Assembly (NCBI RefSeq): GCF_905397285.1 | Contig: NZ_CAJPUX010000003.1 | Coordinates: 434,001 to 498,000 of the forward strand | DNA from: Cupriavidus plantarum | GTDB taxonomy: Bacteria > Pseudomonadota > Gammaproteobacteria > Burkholderiales > Burkholderiaceae | Direction of reading: 5' to 3' | DNA length: 64,000 nucleotides | In this document: piece by piece, positions 40,083-48,801 of the stretch | Position numbering within the stretch: position 1 is the stretch's first letter | Layout: each line of letters begins with the position of its first letter | Program-made: the position numbers and the translations under genes | Notes under the pieces: model-generated | Database searches by the model: none | Seen by the model: the letters and a program-made list of their open reading frames with translations, nothing else | Told to the model about the DNA's origin: nothing

Positions 40083-41012
40083 TCAGACCCGTTCACTGGA
40101 TTTTTCGGCGATGAGGCCCGTAGGCTTCCACGCCATGAGCAGGATGACGGCCGCGAACGCGAACACGTCCTTGTACGCGCTGGGGATGTCCGGCACGATC
40201 GCCGGCAGCAGCGCGCTGCCGAAGACCTGTAGCGCCGCGAAGAGAAAGCCGCCGAGGATGGCGCCGTAGATGTTGCCGAGGCCGCCGAGGATCGCCGCGG
40301 CAAAGCCGATCACGCCGAGCAGCAGCCCGACGTTGAAGTTGATCTCGTTGTAGTAGAGCCCGTTCATCACGCCGGCCAGCGCGGCCATCGACGAGCCGAG
40401 CGCGAAGGTCAGCAGCACGACGGCCTCGAAGTTGATGCCCATCAGCGTCGCGGTTTCGCCATCCTGCGCCACCGCGCGAATGGCCATGCCGAAGCGCGTG
40501 CGCGTGATCAGCAGATGCACGCCCGCGATGATGGCGATGCCCGTGCCGAGCAGGATCACGTTGTCCGCGCGTAGTGCAAAGCCACCGAGGTCGATCGACG
40601 CGGTGGGCAGCAGCGGCGGAAACGGCTTCGGGTTCGAGCCATCGGGATAGAACAGCCGCACGCATTCGCGCAGCACTGTGCCGAGCATCAGCGTGGCGAG
40701 CAGGGTGTTGAGCGGCGGCGCCTTGCGCAGCGGCAGGATCAGGAAGCGCGCGATCACGGCGCCGAGCAGGCCGGTCACGCACACCGCGCACACGACCACG
40801 GCCAGCAACTGAAGCCATGGCGCGTCGACATGCAGCATGACCATGCCGGCCGACGCGGCAAGACCCGCGAACGCGCCGACCATCAGCGTGTCGCCGTGCG
40901 AAAACTTGATGACGTCGAGCACGCCGAAGAACAGCGTGAAGCCAACGGCGACCATTGCGTAGATCATGCCTAGCATCAGGCCGTTGAAGACGTATTGGGC
41001 AATCAGGCTCAT
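40083..41012 (-). CDS. livH: Liv-type ABC importer permease (LivH)
   Basis: The predicted protein has 309 residues with about eight membrane segments. DVIKFSHGDTLMVGAF and TRFGMAIRAVAQDGETATLMGI are the family's conserved stretches, the latter the ATPase coupling loop. It pairs with LivM in the inner membrane. Confidence 0.92.
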   Translation of the reverse strand: MSLIAQYVFNGLMLGMIYAMVAVGFTLFFGVLDVIKFSHGDTLMVGAFAGLAASAGMVMLHVDAPWLQLLAVVVCAVCVTGLLGAVIARFLILPLRKAPPLNTLLATLMLGTVLRECVRLFYPDGSNPKPFPPLLPTASIDLGGFALRADNVILLGTGIAIIAGVHLLITRTRFGMAIRAVAQDGETATLMGINFEAVVLLTFALGSSMAALAGVMNGLYYNEINFNVGLLLGVIGFAAAILGGLGNIYGAILGGFLFAALQVFGSALLPAIVPDIPSAYKDVFAFAAVILLMAWKPTGLIAEKSSERV

Positions 41013-41108
41013 TCGGGATTCCGAAGGATGACGTCCACCCGCCGGTGGAAGGATGCGAGGGGGCGGGCACGCGCCGCGGCGCGCGGCGCGTGGCCACCCG
41101 ACAGGGAT

Positions 41109-42278
41109 TTACAGACCGGCGAGCTTCTTCTTGCCCTTGCCGTAGCTGCTGTCCTCCCAGATCACCCACTTGCCGTCCTCGACGACATACTTGGTGACCA
41201 GCGGCACGACGTTCTGGCGATGGTCGTCGAACGTGACCTTGCCGATCACGGTTTCCGCATCGCGCGTGCCGTTGAGCACGTCACGCACCTTCTTGCGGTC
41301 CGGGCCGACCTTCTCCACCGCGTCGATGATGAGGTTCGTCGCGGCGAACGCGAATACGCCGTAGGCCTCGGGCGGCTCGCCATACTTCTGTTGCTGATAC
41401 TTGCCCGTGAAGAACAGGCCGCCGGGCAGCTTCTCCCACGGCGCGCCCTCGATGAACGCGAGCGAGCCTTCGGACAGCTGCTTGCCCGTGCCTTCGATAT
41501 ACGCGTCGGACTTGATGCCCGAGGTACCTTCGAATTGCGCCTTGATGCCGAGCTTCTCCATCTGCGTCCGGATGCGCACGCCGAGCGGCGTCAGCCCGCC
41601 GAAGTAGACGACGTCCGGCTTGAGCTCGCGGATCTTCGTCAGTTCGCTGGTGAAGTCCTGCTGGTCCGCGGTGACGCCGAACGTGCCGACGACGGTGCCG
41701 CCGTCGCGCTTCAGGAACTCGCTGAAGTATTTGTTGTGGCCTTTGCCGTAGTCGGTGGTGTCATGGATGATCGCCCACTTCTTGTACCCGAGGCCCGTCA
41801 TGAACTTGGCGGCCACTTCGCTCTGGTTGATCATCGTGCCGTTGACGCGATGAATCTCCTTGAAGTTGTTGCCGTACGTGATGTCCGGCAGCACCGCGCC
41901 CCACACCACCACGGGCAGGCCGAAGCGGTTGTACACGCCTACGGTGCCCATCGCCACGGCCGAGCAGAAGTGCGTGACGCCCGCGACGATGCCGCGGTCC
42001 GCGCTGATCTTGGTGGCCACCTGCACGCCGACGTTCGGCTTGCATTCGTCGTCCTGCGTGACGAGTTCATAGGTGTACTTTGACTTCGGATCCGCATTGC
42101 GCAGCTTGACCGCGAGGTCCGCCGAGTTGCGGCCGCCGAGGCCGATCGACGACACGCCGCCCGTGAGCGGTCCCACGAACGCGATCTTGACGACATCCTT
42201 GGCCGACGCCGTCATCGACGCCATGGCCATGGACGTCCCGAGCATTGCCGCTACCACTCCGTACTGAATCTTTCGCAC
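41109..42278 (-). CDS. Periplasmic substrate-binding protein of the Liv-type importer
   Basis: The predicted protein has 389 residues. It is a type I periplasmic binding protein of the Leu/Ile/Val and amide-urea kind: IAFVGPLTGGVSSIGLGGRNSADLAV near the start. I choose the GTG at 42278, because GGGGAG lies 8 bases upstream and it leaves a standard signal peptide (about 26 residues, ending TASAKD); the upstream ATG at 42335 would add a non-signal stretch. It is the first gene of the operon and decides the substrate, which the sequence alone does not reveal. Confidence 0.88.
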   Translation of the reverse strand: MRKIQYGVVAAMLGTSMAMASMTASAKDVVKIAFVGPLTGGVSSIGLGGRNSADLAVKLRNADPKSKYTYELVTQDDECKPNVGVQVATKISADRGIVAGVTHFCSAVAMGTVGVYNRFGLPVVVWGAVLPDITYGNNFKEIHRVNGTMINQSEVAAKFMTGLGYKKWAIIHDTTDYGKGHNKYFSEFLKRDGGTVVGTFGVTADQQDFTSELTKIRELKPDVVYFGGLTPLGVRIRTQMEKLGIKAQFEGTSGIKSDAYIEGTGKQLSEGSLAFIEGAPWEKLPGGLFFTGKYQQQKYGEPPEAYGVFAFAATNLIIDAVEKVGPDRKKVRDVLNGTRDAETVIGKVTFDDHRQNVVPLVTKYVVEDGKWVIWEDSSYGKGKKKLAGL

Positions 42279-42584
42279 GCTGCTCCCCTTGATCGAGAAT
42301 GGACTCAAGCGACTTGCGTTGAAGTACAGAGACATTCAAGCCATTCAAGTCACTTGAATGCGAGCATTTGCACGAAACGTGCCACGGGTTTTCGTGTCGT
42401 TGTGCACAACGGCGAGGCGTGGATCGACGTGACCGGGCGTCGCCGGGCATGGCGTGCACCGGTCTCGGGCAGACACATGTCCGCATCGCGTGCGTGGCGG
42501 CTTGTGTCGGAAGCGTTCGATGGGGACGGGTCGGCGCTATGCTGAGTTGCGCCCCGTTGAACCTAATGAAAGGAGATCTTTCCG
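42279..42584. other. Intergenic region between the Liv-type operon and the ComEA-like gene
   Basis: This 306-base gap separates divergent genes. The half next to the operon holds the CAAGT/ACTTG array; the rest has no recognised gene. A clear ribosome site AAAGGAGATC at 42568-42577 serves the ComEA-like gene. Confidence 0.5.
42303..42360. promoter_or_regulatory. Array of CAAGT/ACTTG half-sites, candidate operator of the amide operon
   Basis: A perfect palindrome CATTCAAGT-C-ACTTGAATG lies at 42342-42360. A further direct half-site CATTCAAG is at 42333-42340, and CAAG-CGA-CTTG is at 42306-42316. All lie 25-82 bases upstream of the binding-protein start codon. The XRE-cupin regulator at the operon end is the obvious candidate binder. 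Confidence 0.6.
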
Positions 42585-42983
42585 ATGATCAATGGATGCA
42601 AGAGGCGGTTTCGCCAGGGCGTGATGATGGCATTGCTGTGGTGCGCGGGCGCGGTGCTGCCGACGTTCGCGGCGTCTGCCGCGGTGGACGTCAATACCGC
42701 TACCGAGGCGGCGCTGACGGAGGTGCGCGGGATCGGCCCGGCGATGGCGCGCCGCATCGTCGAGGCGCGCGCGCAGGGCGGGGCGTTCCGCGATGTCGAC
42801 GATCTGGCCGATCGCGTTCCCGGCGTCGGGCCCAGGTCCGCGGCGAACCTGCAGGCCGCCGGGCTGACGTTCGGCAAGACGGGCGCCGCGGCGAAAGCGG
42901 AGAAAGCGGCGAAAGCGGAGAAAGCGGCCGGGGGCGGGAAGCCCCCGAAGGGCGCGACGCCGGTGGCGGGCGACAAACGTTGA
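42585..42983 (+). CDS. ComEA-like helix-hairpin-helix DNA-binding protein
   Basis: The predicted protein has 132 residues. A signal peptide ends ASAAVD near residue 34. Two helix-hairpin-helix units follow (LTEVRGIGPAMARRIVEARAQGG and VPGVGPRSAANLQAAG), the form of ComEA, the periplasmic DNA receptor of natural transformation. The C-terminus is a low-complexity Lys/Ala/Glu tail with repeated KAEKAA units and then Gly/Pro, which could also touch DNA. A strong ribosome site AAAGGAGATC precedes it. No other com gene is nearby. Confidence 0.85.
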   Translation: MINGCKRRFRQGVMMALLWCAGAVLPTFAASAAVDVNTATEAALTEVRGIGPAMARRIVEARAQGGAFRDVDDLADRVPGVGPRSAANLQAAGLTFGKTGAAAKAEKAAKAEKAAGGGKPPKGATPVAGDKR

Positions 42984-43049
42984 TGCGCGCGGCGGCGCGG
43001 CGCGGGTACGTGTTGTGCTTCGCTGACGCGCGCCCGCGCGGGCGCGCGG

Positions 43050-43055
43050 TATCAT
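43050..43055 (+). promoter_or_regulatory. -10-like element (TATCAT) for the permease gene
   Basis: TATCAT lies 73 bases upstream of the nucleobase permease ATG in the 144-base gap after the ComEA-like gene. The -35 is not clear. Confidence 0.3.
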
Positions 43056-43127
43056 GCGGGCGCATCGGCCGGGGCGATCCTCCGCGCCGGATCGCATCAT
43101 CATAGCCAGCGAAGACAGGGAGAGAAC

Positions 43128-44456
43128 ATGAGCAATGGCGAGCGCGTAGAGCGTCCAGGGGATAGCGGTTTCCTGCCCACGTGGCGGCTCAAGACCGAGG
43201 GCGTGATCGCACCAGACGAGCGCCTGCCCGCGGGGCAGACCATCCTCGCCGGCATCCAGCACGTGGTGGCCATGTTCGGCTCCACCGCGATCGCGCCGAT
43301 CCTGATGGGCTTTGCGCCCAATATCGCCATCCTGTTCTCGGGCATCGGCACGCTCATCTTCTTCCTGTGCGTGCGCGGCCGCGTGCCCAGCTACCTGGGC
43401 TCCAGCTTCGCGTTCATCGCGGTGGTGATCGCGGCGACGGGTTACGGCGGCAGCGGTCCCAACGCGAACATCCCGCTCGCCCTCGGCGGCATCATCGCGG
43501 CCGGCGCGTTATATACGGTGATCGGCCTGATCGTGCAGGCCATCGGCTATGGCTGGGTCGAACGCCTGATGCCGCCGGTGGTGACGGGCGCGATCGTCGC
43601 GGCCATCGGTCTCAACCTCGCGCCCGTGGCGGTCAAGGCCGTCAGCGCCGCGCCGCTCGACACGTGGATTGGCCTGCTGACCGTGCTGGCCGTGGGTCTG
43701 GTCGCGGTGCGCGCCCCAGGCATGGCGGGCCGTCTGCCGGTGCTGCTCGGCGGCCTTGCCGGATACCTCGCGTACTACGTGGCCACGAACCTGATGGGCA
43801 TGGGCAAGCCGATCGATTTCTCCGGCGTGGCCGCCGCCGCGTGGTTCGGCATGCCGGCGTTCACGGCGCCCGTGTTCGATGCGAGCGCGATGCTGCTGAT
43901 CGCGCCGGTCGCGGTGGTGCTCGTGGCGGAGAACCTCGGGCACATCAAGGCCATTGGCGTGATGACCGGCCGCAATCTGGACCCGTACATCGGCCGCGCG
44001 TTCATCGGCGACGGCATCGCGACCATGCTGTCCGCGAGCGGCGGCGGTACCGGCGTGACGACGTACGCGGAGAACATGGGCGTGATGGCGGTGACGCGCA
44101 TCTACTCGACGCTGATCTTCATCGTGGCCGCGATCGTGGCGATCCTGCTCGGCTTCTCGCCGAAGTTCGGCGCGCTGATCCTGACGATTCCGGGCGCCGT
44201 CATCGGCGGCCTGACGATCGTCGTGTTCGGCCTGATCTCGGCGACGGCGGGCCGCATCTGGGTGCAGAACAACGTGGACTTCTCGAGCTCGCGCAACCTG
44301 ATTACCGTGGGCGCGACGCTGACCGTGGCGGCCGGCGACCTCACGCTCCGTCTGGGCGGCCTGACGCTCGGCGGCATCGGGACGGCCACGTTCGGCGCGA
44401 TCCTGCTGTACCACGTGCTCGGCGAAGGCAAGTCGGCGAAGGACGCCGCGCTGTAA
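43128..44456 (+). CDS. Nucleobase:cation symporter-2 family permease (uracil type)
   Basis: The predicted protein has 442 residues with 12-14 membrane segments. QHVVAMFGSTAIAPILMGF near residues 44-62 is the UraA/RutG opening, and LVAENLGHIKAIGVMTGRNLDPYIGRAF contains the glutamate of the substrate site. It should import uracil or a related pyrimidine with protons. AGGGAG lies 8 bases before the ATG. No pyrimidine catabolic genes adjoin it. Confidence 0.9.
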   Translation: MSNGERVERPGDSGFLPTWRLKTEGVIAPDERLPAGQTILAGIQHVVAMFGSTAIAPILMGFAPNIAILFSGIGTLIFFLCVRGRVPSYLGSSFAFIAVVIAATGYGGSGPNANIPLALGGIIAAGALYTVIGLIVQAIGYGWVERLMPPVVTGAIVAAIGLNLAPVAVKAVSAAPLDTWIGLLTVLAVGLVAVRAPGMAGRLPVLLGGLAGYLAYYVATNLMGMGKPIDFSGVAAAAWFGMPAFTAPVFDASAMLLIAPVAVVLVAENLGHIKAIGVMTGRNLDPYIGRAFIGDGIATMLSASGGGTGVTTYAENMGVMAVTRIYSTLIFIVAAIVAILLGFSPKFGALILTIPGAVIGGLTIVVFGLISATAGRIWVQNNVDFSSSRNLITVGATLTVAAGDLTLRLGGLTLGGIGTATFGAILLYHVLGEGKSAKDAAL

Positions 44457-44504
44457 GGCACGTGTCCTAAAGCCGCGTCGGCAGCGGGGGCGTCGGTGGT
44501 GCAT

Positions 44505-44510
44505 TACAAT
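44505..44510 (+). promoter_or_regulatory. -10 element (TACAAT) for cysM
   Basis: TACAAT followed by GGCC, 29 bases before the preferred cysM ATG. This supports the ATG at 44539 over one at 44509 that overlaps the element. Confidence 0.45.
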
Positions 44511-44538
44511 GGCCGCCGAACCCCCATATCCGCGCATC

Positions 44539-45441
44539 ATGGCCTACAAGACGATTGAAGACACCATTGGCAATACGCCGCTGGTCCGACTGCAACGCAT
44601 TCCTGGCGCCGCTCTCGAAGCGCGCGGCAATGTGATCCTTGGCAAGCTGGAGGGGAACAATCCCGCAGGCTCGGTCAAGGACCGGCCCGCAGTCTCGATG
44701 ATCCGCCGCGCCGAAGAGCGCGGCCGCATCAAGCCCGGCGATACGCTGATCGAAGCGACGTCCGGCAATACCGGCATCGCGCTCGCGATGGCCGCCGCGA
44801 TCCGCGGTTACCGCATGGTCCTGATCATGCCCGAGGACCTGAGCCTCGAGCGCCGTCAGAGCATGGCCGCGTACGGCGCGGAGATCATCCTTACGCCGGT
44901 CAAGGGCGGCATGGAATATGCGCGCGACCTCGCCGACGCGATGGAGCGTGAGGGCAAAGGCGTGATCCTCGACCAGTTCGCCAATCCGGACAATCCGCTC
45001 GCGCATTACGAGACCACCGGTCCTGAAATCTGGAAGGACACCGAAGGCCGCATCACGCATTTCGTGTCGGCGATGGGGACCACGGGCACCATCACGGGCG
45101 TGTCGCGCTATCTGAAGGAAAAGAACACGGCCATCCAGATCGTCGGCGCGCAGCCGGCCGAAGGTTCGCGCATTCCGGGTATTCGCAAGTGGCCGGAAGC
45201 GTACCTGCCGAAGATCTACGATCCCACCTTCATCGACCGCACGGAACCCGTGAGCCAGGCCGACGCCGAGCACATGGCCCGCCGCATGGCGCGAGAGGAA
45301 GGCATCTTCTGCGGTATCTCCGCCGCGGGCGCCCTGTGCGTGGCGCTGCGTATCGCCGAAGAAGTGGAAAACGCGACGATCGTGTTCGTCGTCTGCGACC
45401 GTGGAGACCGTTACCTCTCCACGGGCGTGTTCCCGGCCTGA
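44539..45441 (+). CDS. cysM: Cysteine synthase B
   Basis: The predicted protein has 300 residues (E. coli CysM 303). The PLP lysine is in NNPAGSVKDRPA and TSGNTGIALA binds the substrate carboxylate. The DRPA and the lack of the longer loop mark CysM rather than CysK. It makes cysteine from O-acetylserine and sulfide or thiosulfate. The start at 44539 fits the -10 element upstream. Confidence 0.95.
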   Translation: MAYKTIEDTIGNTPLVRLQRIPGAALEARGNVILGKLEGNNPAGSVKDRPAVSMIRRAEERGRIKPGDTLIEATSGNTGIALAMAAAIRGYRMVLIMPEDLSLERRQSMAAYGAEIILTPVKGGMEYARDLADAMEREGKGVILDQFANPDNPLAHYETTGPEIWKDTEGRITHFVSAMGTTGTITGVSRYLKEKNTAIQIVGAQPAEGSRIPGIRKWPEAYLPKIYDPTFIDRTEPVSQADAEHMARRMAREEGIFCGISAAGALCVALRIAEEVENATIVFVVCDRGDRYLSTGVFPA

Positions 45442-45448
45442 CGCCGCA

Positions 45449-46567
45449 TCAGCCCATCGCCGCCTTCACCGCCTCGCCGAGCTGATACACGGCGAGCGCG
45501 TAGAAGAAGCTGCGGTTATAGCGCGTCAGTACATAGAAGTTGCGCAGGCCGATCAGATACTCGGTCGGCTGGTCCGGCGTGGGCAGGTCCACGACCAGCA
45601 CGCCGGTCTCGCCTTCGCGCGCGACGTCGATCGGTTCATCCACACGCAGCCCCGCGCGCGTGAGCTGATTGAGCGTCCGCGTCGGCCACGGCTCGCCGTC
45701 CGCCGCCGCCGTCGCGACGCCTAGGCTTCCCGCATCGCCGGCGATGCGCCACGCCACCGGGCGCCCCTGTTCCCACCCATGCAGCTGCAGAAAGCGGCCG
45801 ACGCTGCCGATGGCGTCGACCGGACTGTTGCGCAGGTCGATGTGGCCATCGTTGTCGTAGTCGATCGCATACTCGCGCAGGCTCGTCGGCATGAACTGCG
45901 GAATGCCGATGGCCCCCGCGTACGAGCCCGTCACGGAAAACACATCGGTGCGCGTGTCGCGGCACCACAGCAGATAGTCGGCCAGCTGGTCGCGGAACAG
46001 TTTCGTGCGCGCCTCGCGGTTCGGCGTATCGGGATAGTCGAACGCCAGCGTCGAGAGCGAGTCCATGACGCGGAACGAGCCCATGTCGCGGCCGTAGATC
46101 GTCTCCACGCCGATGATGCCCACGATCACGGAGGCCGGTACGCCGAACTCGGCTTCCGCGCGGCGTAGCGTCTCGCGGTTCTGCTGCCAGAAGCGGACGC
46201 CCGCGTTGATGCGGATCGGTTCGATAAAGCGGGACCGGTACGCGCGCCAGCTCTTCTTGCCGGGCGTGGTGGGCGGCAGGATGAGCCGCGCGACGGTGGC
46301 CGAATACGCGGTCTGCGCGAACCAGTTGTCGAGGTCGGCGCGGGCCAGGCCATGGCGCGAGACCATCTCGTCGATGAAGGCCCGCGCCTGGGGATGATTC
46401 TGATAACGGCCGGGATCGATTTCTTCTTCCCGCACGCTGACGCGGCGCTTGCCCGCGGCAAGCAGGGTGGGGGAGATGCCGCAGAGGCCCAACGCGGCAG
46501 CGCTGAGTGCGGCGCCCATCAACACGCGTCGGGGCGGACGCCGCAGGGATCGCTGTTTCTCGGTCAT
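45449..46567 (-). CDS. mltB: Membrane-bound lytic murein transglycosylase B
   Basis: The predicted protein has 372 residues. The catalytic Glu is in IIGVETIYGRDMG, and AGAIGIPQFMPTSLREYAIDYDNDGHIDL is a family signature. It cleaves peptidoglycan glycan strands. The N-terminus (RRPPRRVLMGAALSAAALG) has twin arginines before a hydrophobic core, so Tat export is possible; a lipobox is not evident (GLCGIS has Cys but a weak context). The ATG at 46567 is chosen over 46660. It is convergent with cysM. Confidence 0.93.
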   Translation of the reverse strand: MTEKQRSLRRPPRRVLMGAALSAAALGLCGISPTLLAAGKRRVSVREEEIDPGRYQNHPQARAFIDEMVSRHGLARADLDNWFAQTAYSATVARLILPPTTPGKKSWRAYRSRFIEPIRINAGVRFWQQNRETLRRAEAEFGVPASVIVGIIGVETIYGRDMGSFRVMDSLSTLAFDYPDTPNREARTKLFRDQLADYLLWCRDTRTDVFSVTGSYAGAIGIPQFMPTSLREYAIDYDNDGHIDLRNSPVDAIGSVGRFLQLHGWEQGRPVAWRIAGDAGSLGVATAAADGEPWPTRTLNQLTRAGLRVDEPIDVAREGETGVLVVDLPTPDQPTEYLIGLRNFYVLTRYNRSFFYALAVYQLGEAVKAAMG

Positions 46568-46591
46568 GTTGTCCTTTGCCAGTCGCGGACG

Positions 46592-46597
46592 AGTATA
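46592..46597 (-). promoter_or_regulatory. -10 element (TATACT) for mltB
   Basis: TTATACT reads on the minus strand 25 bases upstream of the mltB ATG, supporting the ATG at 46567. The longer start at 46660 would lie upstream of this promoter. Confidence 0.45.
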
Positions 46598-46661
46598 ACG
46601 GACCCGTCCGACGTCCTGTGCTAACGTAACGTTCGGAGACAAACTTGAACCCACAAACACG

Positions 46662-47585
46662 ATGCCAACGGGCTATTACACTCACCCGGCGTTTCTGTTG
46701 CACGAGATGGGGCACTTCCATCCCGAATGCCCGGAGCGGCTGCAGGCGATCGAGGACCATCTGATCTCGCATGCGATCGACGGCCTGCTGGATCGCCGCG
46801 AGGCGCCCGCCGCCACCGCCGAACAGATCGAGCGCGTGCACCGGCCCGACTATGTCAGCGGGCTGGCATCGCTGAGCCCCGCCGCGGGCTACCAGCAGAT
46901 CGACCCCGACACCTCGATGAATGCCCATACGCTGACGGCCGCATCCCATGCGGCCGGCGCGGCCGTGGCGGCTACCGACGCCGTGATCGCGGGCGAGCTC
47001 GAGAACGCGTTCTGCTGCGTCCGCCCGCCTGGCCATCATGCCGAGCCCGGACGCGCGATGGGGTTCTGCTTCTACAACAACGTGGCGATCGCCGCGCGCC
47101 ATGCGCTCGCCGCGCACGGGCTCGATCGCGTCGCGGTCATCGACTTCGACGTGCACCATGGCAACGGCACCGAGGCGGCATTCCGCAACGAGCCCCGCGT
47201 GCTGATGTGCAGCTTCTTCCAGCATCCGTTCTATCCGTACAGCGGCACCGATCACGTGGCGCCGAACATGTCGAACATCCCGCTGCCCGCGTACAGCAAC
47301 GGGCTGGCCGTGCGCGAGGTGGTGGATACGATCTGGCTGCCGCGGCTCCATGACTTCAAGCCGGAGATGATCTTCATCTCGGCGGGGTTCGACGCGCATC
47401 GCGAAGACGACCTCGGCCAGATGGGGCTCGTCGAGCAGGACTACGCGTGGATGACGGCGCAGCTGATCGCGGTGGCGCGGACGTATGCGCGGGGGCGCAT
47501 CGTCAGTTGCCTGGAAGGCGGCTACAACCTGAGCGCGCTGGGCCGCAGCGTGCTGGCGCACCTGAAGGTGTTGCTCGAAACGTAA
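46662..47585 (+). CDS. Histone-deacetylase-family amidohydrolase
   Basis: The predicted protein has 307 residues. The family's active-site residues are visible: His125-His126 in RPPGHHAEPG, the zinc ligands Asp163 and His165 in DFDVHHGNG, and Asp244 in SAGFDAHRED. Bacterial members deacetylate polyamines, acetoin-pathway or other small acetylated compounds; the substrate here is unknown. It starts close to and divergent from mltB with 94 bases between. Confidence 0.92.
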   Translation: MPTGYYTHPAFLLHEMGHFHPECPERLQAIEDHLISHAIDGLLDRREAPAATAEQIERVHRPDYVSGLASLSPAAGYQQIDPDTSMNAHTLTAASHAAGAAVAATDAVIAGELENAFCCVRPPGHHAEPGRAMGFCFYNNVAIAARHALAAHGLDRVAVIDFDVHHGNGTEAAFRNEPRVLMCSFFQHPFYPYSGTDHVAPNMSNIPLPAYSNGLAVREVVDTIWLPRLHDFKPEMIFISAGFDAHREDDLGQMGLVEQDYAWMTAQLIAVARTYARGRIVSCLEGGYNLSALGRSVLAHLKVLLET

Positions 47586-47605
47586 AGTTATTTTTAACGC
47601 ACTTT

Positions 47606-47624
47606 ATGGCGTTTTATATGCCAT
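47606..47624. promoter_or_regulatory. Inverted repeat upstream of metN
   Basis: ATGGC and GCCAT flank a 9-base AT-rich spacer in an AT-rich stretch between the deacetylase-family gene and metN. A candidate operator; binder unknown. Confidence 0.3.
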
Positions 47625-47654
47625 GAGCGCATAAGGCCATCGAAAAAATCTCGT

Positions 47655-47682
47655 TTGAAGGGGCATGGCGTTCGCATAAAAT
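47655..47682 (+). promoter_or_regulatory. Promoter of metNIQ
   Basis: TTGAAG (47655-47660) and TAAAAT (47677-47682) are spaced by 16 bases, a good sigma-70 pair. The transcript would start near 47690, giving a leader of about 77 bases before metN. Confidence 0.55.
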
Positions 47683-47706
47683 GCGGACTTCGCCAAATTC
47701 CTGCGC

Positions 47707-47740
47707 GGCAACAGTGCTCGAGCCCGTCTCGCCTGTTGCC
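47707..47740 (+). promoter_or_regulatory. Leader hairpin of metNIQ
   Basis: GGCAACAG (47707-47714) pairs perfectly with CTGTTGCC (47733-47740), followed by GTTTTC and a T/C-rich stretch up to the metN ATG. It could be an attenuator-like or stabilising hairpin in the leader. It does not match a SAM riboswitch that I can recognise. Confidence 0.4.
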
Positions 47741-47766
47741 GTTTTCATTTCCCGTTTTCCTTTCCT

Positions 47767-48801
47767 ATGATCGAACTGCAAGGACTCTCGCAGCGCTTCC
47801 CCGGAGGTTCGGGTGAGGTCCACGCGCTGCGGGACGTCAGCCTCGGCATCGCCGCGGGCGAGATCTTCGGCATCATCGGCCGCAGCGGCGCGGGCAAGAG
47901 CACGCTCGTGCGTGCCATCAACCTGCTGAACCGCCCGACCGCGGGACGCGTGATTGTCGACGGCCAGGACCTGACCGCGCTCGATACCGGCGCGCTGCGC
48001 GAGGCCCGTCGCGAGATCGGCATGATCTTCCAGCACTTCAACCTGCTGTCGTCGCGCACGGTCTACGACAACGTGGCGCTGCCGCTGGAACTCGCCGGCA
48101 AGTCGAAGCAGGAGATTGCCGCGACGGTGCTGCCGCTGCTCGAACTGGTGGGGCTGTCCGCATTGCGCGACCGCTATCCCGCGCAGATCAGCGGCGGGCA
48201 GAAGCAGCGAGTGGGCATCGCCCGTGCGCTCGCGAGCAAGCCCAAGGTACTGCTCTCCGACGAAGCCACGTCCGCGCTCGATCCGGAAACGACGCGCGCG
48301 ATCCTCGAACTGCTGCGCAAGATCAATCGCGAACTCGGCCTGACCATCGTGATGATCACGCACCAGATGGAGGTCATCAAGCAGGTCTGCGACCGTGTGG
48401 CCGTGCTCGAAGCCGGCAGCGTGGTCGAGACCGGACGCGTGATCGACGTGTTCCTCCGGCCCCAGCACGCGGTCACGCGCGCGATGATCGGCGATGTGAT
48501 CGCGCAGGAGCTGCCGCAGAGCGTGCTCAAGCGCGTGGAGTCGCGGCTCGGCAACGGCCGCGATCACGTCTACCGCCTTGCCTTCACGGGAGAGAACGTG
48601 GATCAGCCCGTGCTCGCGCAGGCGATCCGGCAGCATGGCCTCGACTTCAATATCCTGCATGGCCATATCGACGAGATCCAGGGCCAGGCCTTCGGTTCGC
48701 TGGCGATCATGGCGACCGGCGAACCCGACGACGTGCGGGCGGCGATGGAATACCTGCGCGCGCAGGGCGTCGTAGTGGAGGAGATCGACCATGTGGTCTG
48801 A
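47767..48801 (+). CDS. metN: Methionine ABC importer ATPase
   Basis: The predicted protein has 344 residues. Walker [10 protein letters not shown], signature ISGGQ and Walker [12 protein letters not shown] are present; the C-terminal NIL domain (about 265-340) is the methionine-sensing regulatory domain of MetN. It powers D/L-methionine uptake. It overlaps metI by 11 bases and leads the metNIQ operon. Confidence 0.95.
   Translation: MIELQGLSQRFPGGSGEVHALRDVSLGIAAGEIFGIIGRSGAGKSTLVRAINLLNRPTAGRVIVDGQDLTALDTGALREARREIGMIFQHFNLLSSRTVYDNVALPLELAGKSKQEIAATVLPLLELVGLSALRDRYPAQISGGQKQRVGIARALASKPKVLLSDEATSALDPETTRAILELLRKINRELGLTIVMITHQMEVIKQVCDRVAVLEAGSVVETGRVIDVFLRPQHAVTRAMIGDVIAQELPQSVLKRVESRLGNGRDHVYRLAFTGENVDQPVLAQAIRQHGLDFNILHGHIDEIQGQAFGSLAIMATGEPDDVRAAMEYLRAQGVVVEEIDHVV

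Noticed and set aside
42585..42983. A competence operon at the ComEA-like gene
   Set aside because: Neighbours are an ABC importer and a nucleobase permease; no other com gene is present.
47586..47766. SAM riboswitch before metN
   Set aside because: The leader after the predicted promoter is only about 77 bases with one simple hairpin; no SAM-binding architecture is recognisable.
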